From Verrucomicrobiota bacterium (GTDB lineage Bacteria; Verrucomicrobiota; Verrucomicrobiia; Chthoniobacterales; Xiphinematobacteraceae): DNA of 49,573 nucleotides. Under the pieces are notes generated by a model that saw only the letters and a program-made list of their open reading frames with translations, ran no database searches and was not told where the DNA came from. The number at the start of each line of letters is the position of its first letter. Positions within the stretch are counted from its first letter, which is position 1. The position numbers and the translations under genes were made by a program. Location: the NCBI GenBank assembly GCA_023269545.1, contig JAHFTB010000015.1:1-49573 (forward strand), read 5' to 3'. This document shows, piece by piece, positions 1-6,722 of this stretch.

Positions 1-230
1 CGGAAAGTATCATCACTAGGCACCCCATTCTGATATGAAAAATACTTCCTTAAATACTCAAGTTTTATTTCCCAAAATGTTTCAAAATCCTTCCAACTCT
101 CACATCCGCAAACCATACCATAAAATACTATCAACAAAATTTCTTCTGCTTTATGCAGCTTTCTTCTGTCTATTCGGTGATCTGGTATTCCTTTTAAAAA
201 GTCAATAACCCCATTCTCTTCTTTTTTCAT
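1..230 (-). CDS. ISAs1 family transposase, N-terminal fragment
   Basis: Reading the minus strand from ATG at 228-230 gives an open frame of 76 codons running off the window edge. It contains IPDHRIDRRKLHKAEEILLI, then CGCESWKDFETF and GVPSDDTFR. This matches the N-terminal DDE_Tnp_1-associated domain of ISAs1/H-repeat transposases, where 'IPDxR...KxH' and 'G.PSHDTF' are conserved. The DDE catalytic domain lies outside the window, so whether the gene is intact cannot be judged. The frame is clean across the visible part. Confidence 0.85.
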   Translation of the reverse strand, partial: MKKEENGVIDFLKGIPDHRIDRRKLHKAEEILLIVFYGMVCGCESWKDFETFWEIKLEYLRKYFSYQNGVPSDDTF

Positions 231-312
231 CCCGATTCATGTCGAATCATTTGCGTCAATTTGCAACCCCCATCTCTTTATTTTTCAATCTATTTTTAAT
301 GAGGCAGCCCTG
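1..312 (-). mobile_element. ISAs1-family insertion sequence, partial (left part outside the window)
   Basis: The minus strand carries the 5' part of an ISAs1-type transposase (ATG at 230). About 70 bases beyond it is a terminus reading CAGGGCTGCCTC on the minus strand (301-312), the kind of end typical of ISAs1-family elements. I therefore put the outer boundary near 312. The target-site duplication cannot be checked because the other end is missing. Confidence 0.75.
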
Positions 313-352
313 GGCTCAGGCTTTTGTAACTTGCTGCTCATTAGACCTCCAA

Positions 353-1483
353 CTACTGCATCTTAAAGGGAATTATGTTTCCAATTTTGACAGGATCGAT
401 TTCTTCGAAATTTACATCAAAGGTTTGACTCAAAACACTCACAGGTAATTCGAGGCTTGTGGGAATATCACATTGTTTAAGAATATTATTCTCTTCTAAA
501 GCTTGAAGTGCTTTTGGAAAAATAGAGCGTCTAACTTCTGGAATATGGCCATCTAGGGATTCACCTTTTGGGCGCCGCCATTTTCGTTTATCAACGTGCT
601 TTTGTAGATCATCATATTCTTCTTCATCAATAATCTTGTGCTCTTTTGCCCACACAAGCATAGCTTGAACAGACACTCCCCATTTTGGTTTAAGCCGTAG
701 AAACCCATTAAGGGACGTATCAACAATTTCGCGTCCAAATGAGTCTGTCGGCAAAAGAAAACTGCTGGCAAACCGATGGGCTTGCTTTTCAATTTCCATA
801 GTAGCAGCTTCACCTAGCTCTGATTCTGAAAAATGTTGATGAAAAATAAGATGAGCTAATTCATGGCAACCATCAAAGCGAGTACGTGCTCGATCATTTT
901 TATCAGCACCGAGAAAGATATAAGATCTGCCACCTATTACTTGTGAAAAAGCATCATATCTCTCGTCTCCGAAAGACATTCGATTGATGACAATTCCATT
1001 ACTTTCCAGCAGTTCACCGAGTTTCAAAATTGGACCTTGTCCTAGATTCCAAAATCTTCGTAACTCCGCGGCGAGTTCATCAATTTTTTGGATTCCGGCA
1101 TCTTTTGGTATTTCCATTTCTGGAAGATTCAAGGCGGGTAATTTGAGCATTTCCCCTAACCAAATAAATATTTCCGCTGTGAGTTCTGAGAACCGTTGGG
1201 AGCGACGCTTGATTCGATTGACGGAAGCTGACTTTGTAGGTGTAACAGCACGAAATGATAAGGGACCCTTAGTGCTGAGTATTTCGTCAGGAATTGGCTT
1301 AAAAAAGAACCCTAAAGGAACTCTCAGTACAGAAGCGAGCCGTATCAGATTATCCATGGAAGGATTTTTTACTCCACTTTCCCATTGCGCTACCGCTGAG
1401 GGCGACACTTCTAAAGAATTAGCAACTTCCGTCTTAGAAAAACCCATCAGTTCTCTTGCTTGAACAATGCGATGTATGATCAA
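353..1483 (-). CDS. XRE-family regulator with ImmA/IrrE (M78) metallopeptidase domain
   Basis: The 376-residue protein has an N-terminal helix-turn-helix of the XRE type (residues about 5-60: 'SKTEVANSLEVSPSAVAQWE' then 'LIRLASVLRVPLGFFF'). A C-terminal ImmA/IrrE zinc peptidase domain follows, with HELAH at 207-211 and a probable third ligand near Glu232 in 'EKQAHRFASSFLLP'. Proteins of this fusion type bind DNA and can cleave a partner regulator; they are common on mobile elements, and some act as antitoxins or stress regulators. The start ATG at 1483 lies 5 bp after the stop of the gene upstream (1489), so the two are very likely one operon. The substrate is unknown; the operon partner is the first candidate. 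Confidence 0.85.
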   Translation of the reverse strand: MIIHRIVQARELMGFSKTEVANSLEVSPSAVAQWESGVKNPSMDNLIRLASVLRVPLGFFFKPIPDEILSTKGPLSFRAVTPTKSASVNRIKRRSQRFSELTAEIFIWLGEMLKLPALNLPEMEIPKDAGIQKIDELAAELRRFWNLGQGPILKLGELLESNGIVINRMSFGDERYDAFSQVIGGRSYIFLGADKNDRARTRFDGCHELAHLIFHQHFSESELGEAATMEIEKQAHRFASSFLLPTDSFGREIVDTSLNGFLRLKPKWGVSVQAMLVWAKEHKIIDEEEYDDLQKHVDKRKWRRPKGESLDGHIPEVRRSIFPKALQALEENNILKQCDIPTSLELPVSVLSQTFDVNFEEIDPVKIGNIIPFKMQ

Positions 1484-1488
1484 TTTAT

Positions 1489-2046
1489 TTATCCTATAGA
1501 GTTCTTGTAATTTTTACGAAGAGTTTCCTTAACTCCGATCTCCACCTCTCGAACCTGTTCTTCTTCTATCACAAATGAATCCGTACCATGGATAGCCGCA
1601 AGATTGTCCGATAACCTTACATAGGCATTCGCTACATTCGGATTCGTATAAGCACGAAGATAAGAAAAATTAAGCTTTTGATGTCCGTGTACCAAAAGAA
1701 TCTGAAGCAAACTATCATCTGTCGGTTCCTTGAATTCAGGAAAATCAAAAGTCGGCTGGATGTGGTTCAAAATCCGTTTTTCGCGTCGCTTGGTCGAATC
1801 TCTTGGCGCGATGTCTGGAGCACTGAGATGATGTGCGGATAAACAAGAATATTTCCCCCTTAACTCCAGAGCATGGACTCCATTTTCCGAGCTACCGAGA
1901 GGGACCCATGCCGCATTGATACCCGGAATAAGGCCATTTTTGCAACTTTCTTCCAAGCTGTAATCCACAATTATCCATCGACTGATACCGCGGAAATGAT
2001 TGTGATTGGGAGTTCCAAAAGCGGCGTGTTGCTCAGGTGCAATCAA
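1489..2046 (-). CDS. Hypothetical protein, operon partner of the XRE/ImmA gene; 5' end probably frameshifted
   Basis: I do not recognise the family. In this frame the only usable start is TTG at 2046 (185 residues), but the frame stays open upstream to 2151 and codes for plausible protein (TKANSDWTEANQKRLYECLQ) that lacks any start codon. An ATG at 2142-2144 lies one base out of frame, separated by a run of six T on the minus strand. With seven T the gene would start MKIFLTKAN and run continuously to 1489 (about 218 residues). The coding region therefore probably extends to 2144 with a one-base deletion. The protein is soluble, without signal or membrane segments. It sits directly upstream of the XRE/ImmA gene, with a 5-bp gap. 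Confidence 0.55.
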   Translation of the reverse strand: MIAPEQHAAFGTPNHNHFRGISRWIIVDYSLEESCKNGLIPGINAAWVPLGSSENGVHALELRGKYSCLSAHHLSAPDIAPRDSTKRREKRILNHIQPTFDFPEFKEPTDDSLLQILLVHGHQKLNFSYLRAYTNPNVANAYVRLSDNLAAIHGTDSFVIEEEQVREVEIGVKETLRKNYKNSIG

Positions 2047-2227
2047 CTCATTTGCCAGCTTGTATGCTGCTTGAAGACATTCATAGAGTCTCTTTTGATT
2101 TGCCTCAGTCCAATCCGAGTTCGCCTTGGTTAAAAAATTTTCATCTGTTCAGTTAAAAATAAAATATTTAACTAAATCGACATATCAATCTATTTTTTTA
2201 ACCAAACTTCAGAATGACACAATTTTT

Positions 2228-2593
2228 ATGCAAATAACTGAATTGATCTTACTCAGAATCTACAATATTGTCGGCAGTCCCATCTGGGTATCTCAAAAAG
2301 ACGGCCAGAAGGTTTACGAAAAGATTGTAACCGCTTTCAGGGCTGCCCGTGTCGTAAAATTCTCATTTGCCTATCGAGAGAACCTCATCCCTGCCTTTCT
2401 CAATGCTGCCATTGGTCAGCTTTACAATGGTGATTTTTCAGAGGATTTTATCAAAACACATCTCGTTCCTGTGGATATCGCAGATGACGACAGGGGAATG
2501 CTGAATGTAGTAATCAAGAATGCAAAGAAGTATTTCGCAAATCCCAACGGTTATGATCAAGCATGGAACGAGGAGATGGGGGATGGTGTGTAA
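2228..2593 (+). CDS. STAS-like domain protein (DUF4325-type)
   Basis: From ATG at 2228 this encodes 121 residues. The core 'SQKDGQKVYEKIVTAF', then 'VVKFSF' and especially 'IPAFLNAAIGQLY' followed by a short helix-rich tail, is the pattern of the STAS-like DUF4325 family. In that family the 'FLN.AIGQLYG' stretch is strongly conserved. STAS-like proteins are thought to be switch or scaffold domains related to anti-sigma antagonists, often encoded in accessory regions; the partner here is unknown. An open frame reaches back to 2126, but that extension is low-complexity and not family-like, so I chose the internal ATG. No strong ribosome binding site is seen. Confidence 0.65.
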   Translation: MQITELILLRIYNIVGSPIWVSQKDGQKVYEKIVTAFRAARVVKFSFAYRENLIPAFLNAAIGQLYNGDFSEDFIKTHLVPVDIADDDRGMLNVVIKNAKKYFANPNGYDQAWNEEMGDGV

Positions 2594-2655
2594 ATACCCC
2601 CCAAACAAAAAGATTGCGGAAAATTACGATGATTTGACACTGTCAAAAAAGGCCT

Positions 2656-3558
2656 ATGCCAGGCAGTATCAATTCATCACCAACTACCTCAAACTCAACC
2701 GTTGCATCAGCACCTGTTAGTAGGACGCAGCAAGATGGACATGAGACATTCAAAAACATTTTTACTGATCGTAACACAAAGTCACGTATAAAACCTAAAG
2801 TTACTGAAAGTACAGTAAGTGCAAGCGTACATGAGCCAAAACAAGCGCTTTTTGACACAGCAAAAATGGCGGCAAATTATTCAAGAATTTCTTTGCCTCT
2901 CAAGGCATCTAATAAGGATTATGGTGATGATGATTCAGCTGTTCCAAAAGAAAAAGTTTCGAACTATTCCTTAAAGCATCTTCAGATACGATGGGATTCC
3001 CGTAAAAAAATTAGGGAGCTACGTCTGAAACTGTGCTATTTATTTGGTACATTAATTAATCCCGAAGTTGACGCTCGATTAACTCGCCGCCATGGAGATA
3101 AGGCTAGCGGAGTTTGCGATGATTATGCATGTTTAGTTTATGAGTTTCTTCGTGAGAACCTGCCTTTAAATGTTTCTCATGATATGGTTTGTCTAAAAAA
3201 ACCTGGAACACATGTATTTAATGTTATTAATCCTCCGAAAAAAAATGCCGATGGATCATATCCAAAAGATTTCTCTAAGTGGCCTAAAGAAGCGATAATA
3301 GTTGACGGATGGGCTAATATTATATGTTCCCCTGAAACTTTTGAGAAAAAATGGAACGATAAAATGCAAAAATGGGACAACCGACATCTCAAAATAAACG
3401 ACGATTCTCCGCTAGATAAGCAATGGTTTAATGCAGTAAGCGTATTTGAAAAAGAGTCATGGTTTGCTAAGCAGAAGAGAATAGATGAACCAACTCATTT
3501 AATAACTATAAATCGTTCACTTTTAAATAAATATTTGGTTGAGCCACCATTGGACTAG
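2656..3558 (+). CDS. Putative Cys-His-Asp papain/transglutaminase-like protein, candidate secreted effector
   Basis: The protein is 300 residues. The first ~65 are rich in Ser, Thr, Asn and Pro with no hydrophobic signal, as often seen at the N-terminus of type III effectors (inference). The C-terminal half has three motifs in the right order for a Cys-His-Asp enzyme: SGVCDDYACL (Cys154), GTHVFNVI (His186) and AIIVDGWANI (Asp217). The ~32-residue spacings fit a transglutaminase-like or papain-like cysteine peptidase. A weak AAGG lies before the ATG. The stop overlaps by 4 bp the end of the convergent XRE pseudogene. It could instead be a non-secreted peptidase. I do not recognise a named family. 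Confidence 0.55.
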   Translation: MPGSINSSPTTSNSTVASAPVSRTQQDGHETFKNIFTDRNTKSRIKPKVTESTVSASVHEPKQALFDTAKMAANYSRISLPLKASNKDYGDDDSAVPKEKVSNYSLKHLQIRWDSRKKIRELRLKLCYLFGTLINPEVDARLTRRHGDKASGVCDDYACLVYEFLRENLPLNVSHDMVCLKKPGTHVFNVINPPKKNADGSYPKDFSKWPKEAIIVDGWANIICSPETFEKKWNDKMQKWDNRHLKINDDSPLDKQWFNAVSVFEKESWFAKQKRIDEPTHLITINRSLLNKYLVEPPLD

Positions 3559-3910
3559 AAAATACATTCAATTTTCCGTATTGATTGAAGAACTAATCGT
3601 AATGTTTCCACAGTTTTAATCTCTTGAAGAAACCTGACGAATAACGCATTGTGATTTCCCCAGTGGATAATTTTTAATCCCACTACACGGAAAGGGCGAA
3701 AAAAGAAATCCGCGGGTTGATTCAAAGCCTTGCATAGTGCTGCCAACACTTCGCCATTTGGCATCATCTTGCCCTTTTCATATTTCGAGAGGGGGCGTTG
3801 TATGAAACTTTGCTTCCAATCGCTTCTGACAGGTCTCGTAAAGATATTTTGGCCATAGTGCGAGCTTGGCGCAGTCGCCAAGAAAAGATCTGTTGCGCTT
3901 CATCAGCCAT
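3555..3910 (-). pseudogene. XRE-family regulator remnant, frameshifted
   Basis: The minus strand starts MADEAQQIFSWRLRQARTMA and continues ISLRDLSEAIGSKVSYNAP, then runs into a stop. The continuation of the same domain, LSKYEKGKMMPNGEVLAALC then NQPADFFFRPF, is in another frame. The join lies in a run of five C on the minus strand (around 3787-3805), and one extra C would restore the HTH. After 'FFFRPF' the sequence no longer resembles the longer regulators of this type, so the 3' part is also degraded or short. The regulator probably belonged to the neighbouring accessory genes. Confidence 0.6.
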
Positions 3911-3917
3911 GGTTGAA

Positions 3918-5054
3918 TCAACTGTGAGATAAAAAACGGCCACCCAGTAAGCTTACTGAGAAAACAGTAATTGCTTTAGGAGGCGCTTCGTAGTGCCCAT
4001 CGGAATAGCGCTGAGCATTAAATTTGTCATAAGCCCTCTTGTCGTCTCCGCATGCCGACTTCGTTGTCTCGACAATTAATCCTGGACCAGTTAACAGTAC
4101 GGTAAATAGTCTGCGTGGGGTAATATGTAGCGGACCGGATCGACCTGATATTGAAAATTTGGTTTCGGTCTTAACATCGTTATGCCGCTTTCCATGTAAT
4201 ACTTCCTCATAAAATTCAAAAGAAGTATACTTTTTGTCTAAGAGAGTATGTTCGCCTGGTTTATGGGGATCGATACAATCGTAGTGTGAACAAACTTCAT
4301 CTAGATAAGATTTATTTATACTAGCGTTTGGAATAGCCGCGAATATGTTATTGTTTGATAAAGTGCCAGCTGGATTACGATAAAATTGAAATCCATATTC
4401 TACCTCTTTATTTTTTGGTAGTGGCTCCTTGGGCATTACGTCGACATCAAAATACCATCCTCCGAAACAGTACATCACGGCCAGTCGATCTATGTCGCTC
4501 CTTGCCGCAAAATTCTTGTATGGACTTTCCATATAACCCTCTCGTTCTGCAGCTGATTGAAGCTTTTCAGTTTGAGAATATACCTCTTTTAGTTTTGTAT
4601 ATAACTCCTTTGTGTTTTTAACCTCTATACGCTCACCATATTTTTTAGCTAAAAATCTATATGCTGCATCATCTTCATCTTCTAGCATTCGAGTTAATGT
4701 AGAATGAATAGATTTTTCTCTGCTTGTGTGGATAATTATTTTATGATCTGGATTAAGCTTACAAAAAAGAAGCACATTATACAGATGTGCCTTTGGAATA
4801 TCATTCCCATGCCATACAAAATGTATCTGTTGCGGAGGATTACGCGTAGATGATGCTAATTGTTCATTGCGTAATGTAGCGATGTTATTTAGCGCTTATC
4901 GCGGATTTCCACGATCTAACTTTAAATTTGTTTCTTTAAAAAAGCTCTTTTTCTCTCGTTGTATCTCATTATCGATTTTTGAACTGGTTTCTACGGAATT
5001 CCCAAAAAAGATATTCGACCCAATTTTTGCCAACAAAGTAGTGGTTGTAAGCAT
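3918..5054 (-). pseudogene. Toxin-type (GT44/GT32-like) glycosyltransferase, interrupted by an in-frame TAA
   Basis: From ATG at 5054 the minus strand codes for 52 residues, then TAA (4896-4898). The same frame then continues without a break to 3918. Past the stop it reads QIHFVWHGNDIPKAHLYNV and NPDHKIIIHTS, then RSDIDRLAVMYCFGGWYFD and VDVMPKEPLP. The Trp in 'IHFVW', the Asp of 'SDIDR' and the DVD metal/UDP-sugar site (codons near 4440-4448) are the catalytic signature of the sugar-binding-region transferases. These include the glucosyltransferase domains of large clostridial toxins and related effectors. No start exists between the stop and 'IHFVW'; the shortest frame (GTG at 4775) would lack the conserved Trp strand. 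It is probably a recently inactivated host-directed effector gene. A sequencing error or readthrough is possible. Confidence 0.7.
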
Positions 5055-5350
5055 TTATCAATGACAAACATATAAATTGGAGATAGCAAAAATGCAAATT
5101 GGGTAGTTTTCCCATCATAGCTATTCCGTATATAAAAGGTAAGGCTTGAATGGACCAAAGTCATGGATTAGAAAACAAGCAGACCGAGGTATGTATGTTC
5201 GGATTCTGTCTCAATTCAGCCTACCCTACATCAGCCCTCACTTGTACGTAGCCTACGATCTCAACCTTTGTCACTTTGAATCGCACCTTTTCGCAATCCA
5301 CTTCACCTCGCAAATGCCGCATCTCTGAATCGAGTTGGAGAAGGGGAGAT

Positions 5351-6367
5351 TCAAATCGCCCACCAGGCTTCTGCCTGACTTTTGCGCACAGCTTGAGCAT
5401 AGGTGCGGTAGACCATAGCTGAAGAAGTATGGCCCATTTGATGGCCGCTTTTTCCAGCATCTCCATGTAGAGCGAGCTGGTAACTCGCAAAAGAGTGACG
5501 AAGGCAATTTGCGGGCCAACCGGGCAATCCTATTGCCTTGGCAGCAGCCAGTCGTTGACGGCGAAAGGTAATAAATGGTACTGGGATAATTTTCCCGCTC
5601 CCTTTGAGCTCTTCGATTCTTCGTTTGATTGGATCGGTAAAGTCCACGTATCGTTCTGCCCATCCGCCGGAATTTTTCTGAATTCCTTTTCCGATGTGAA
5701 TGCTTTGTTCATCATGAAACACGGCACTCCAATCCATGCGGAGTAGTTCTTCTGTCCGTAGCCCGGAAAAACCACAAAGTAAAAATGTAACATACAGCCA
5801 CTTCGGACAATCCAATGCCAACAAAGCCTGCATTTGCGCTGGGATTAAAATATTGAGTCGCACCTTTGCGACAGGCGAATCCACCCGCTCTATGGTGTTG
5901 TGTGCGATCAGCTGCTTTTTGTATGCCCACCGCCAAAACATTCGTACATAACGAAAGTAGCGAGCGCCGGTTGTCGGCGAATTGCCTCGTGAATGAATCC
6001 ATTTCTCCAGTTCGAGCGGAGCTATAGAGTCCATAGGAGTTGCCCCGAACTTTTCCTCTAGCGCTTTGTAAACAAAGCCTGCTATTTTCAAATGCACTCC
6101 AGTCATCAAGCTCATCTTGTTTTGTCTGTAGGTTGCCAAGACTGCTGAGAGGGAAATTCCAGTGGGGCTTTGTTCTTCTAAAGACTGGCTGCCATGCCTC
6201 TTGACCTGAGTTACCAAAGTAGCCGCGGCAGCCTCTGCTTCAGCTTTTGTAGAAAAAAATCTTTTGATGCGTTTCCCGGCAAACGAGGCTCGCAGTTCTA
6301 GCTTCCAAGGAGCAGAGGGTCGCGCAGGATAATACGAAATCAGGTATGGTGTGTTTTTGGCTGGCAT
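5351..6367 (-). CDS. Tyrosine recombinase (phage/island integrase)
   Basis: The 338-residue protein has an N-terminal DNA-binding/core-binding part (AEAEAAAATL ... TYRQNKM) and a C-terminal catalytic domain. Visible active-site residues are Arg204 in 'FSGLRTEELL', Arg290 and His291 in 'ANCLRHSFASY', His313 in 'MGHTSS' and Tyr323 in 'YRTYAQA'. The first His of the usual HxxR box is Asn (N287), as I recall for some integrases of this island type. It lies 142 bp from the tRNA-Arg gene and transcribes away from it, as for an integrase next to its attachment site. The 296 bp between its stop and the glycosyltransferase start hold nothing I can assign. Confidence 0.9.
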   Translation of the reverse strand: MPAKNTPYLISYYPARPSAPWKLELRASFAGKRIKRFFSTKAEAEAAAATLVTQVKRHGSQSLEEQSPTGISLSAVLATYRQNKMSLMTGVHLKIAGFVYKALEEKFGATPMDSIAPLELEKWIHSRGNSPTTGARYFRYVRMFWRWAYKKQLIAHNTIERVDSPVAKVRLNILIPAQMQALLALDCPKWLYVTFLLCGFSGLRTEELLRMDWSAVFHDEQSIHIGKGIQKNSGGWAERYVDFTDPIKRRIEELKGSGKIIPVPFITFRRQRLAAAKAIGLPGWPANCLRHSFASYQLALHGDAGKSGHQMGHTSSAMVYRTYAQAVRKSQAEAWWAI

Positions 6368-6509
6368 AGATGTGGCCCGCTGTGGCCCATTGAATCGTCA
6401 AAACAACATAAATCAAACGCTATAGGAAGCAACAAAATGGAATCGAGAAAACCCTCAAACTCCAATATCTAAAAGGATCCAAAGGCGATTCTACAGAGAA
6501 AAAAAGGAG

Positions 6510-6582
6510 CGCACCCGGCAGGATTTGAACCTGCGACCAATGGATTAGAAATCCACTGCTCTATCCCCTGAGCTACGGGTGC
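6510..6582 (-). tRNA. tRNA-Arg (anticodon UCU)
   Basis: On the minus strand the cloverleaf is complete. A 7-bp acceptor stem (GCACCCG/CGGGTGC) leads to a D-arm GCTCAGGGGATAGAGC. The anticodon stem GTGGA/TCCAT has the loop TTTCTAA (anticodon TCT), and the T-arm is GCAGG TTCAAAT CCTGC. The discriminator base is G, and CCA is not encoded. It is the likely integration target of the neighbouring integrase. Confidence 0.95.
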
Positions 6583-6722
6583 CTTTTAGAAAATGAATTT
6601 TTTCCCGAAAGAGAGAGTGAGTCTATCAGAACAAGCATTGCTCTCTCCTATGGACAGGTGATCTATAATAGTCTCGATTCTTTAAATCTCCAATAGAGAA
6701 TTCATTGTAGGGGGAACTTCTC

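Larger units (their letters stand above)
313..6509. mobile_element. Probable integrated genomic island at tRNA-Arg (left limit unknown)
   Basis: A tyrosine recombinase gene (5351-6367) lies 142 bp from the 3' end of a tRNA-Arg gene. All accessory genes (XRE/ImmA, STAS-like, Cys-His-Asp protein, glycosyltransferase) lie on the integrase side, while ordinary core genes begin on the other side. This is the classic arrangement of an island integrated at a tRNA. I found no convincing duplicate of the tRNA 3' end inside the window, so the distal attachment site is probably beyond the left edge. Confidence 0.45.

Noticed and set aside
5163..5174. 12-bp match (ATGGATTAGAAA) to the tRNA-Arg anticodon region at 6540-6551, flanking the integrase gene
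   Set aside because: Too short and not at the tRNA 3' end; it could be chance. I do not call it an attachment site.
5221..5350. Open frame continuing past the integrase stop on the minus strand
   Set aside because: Different frame from the integrase, no start or family resemblance; probably chance.
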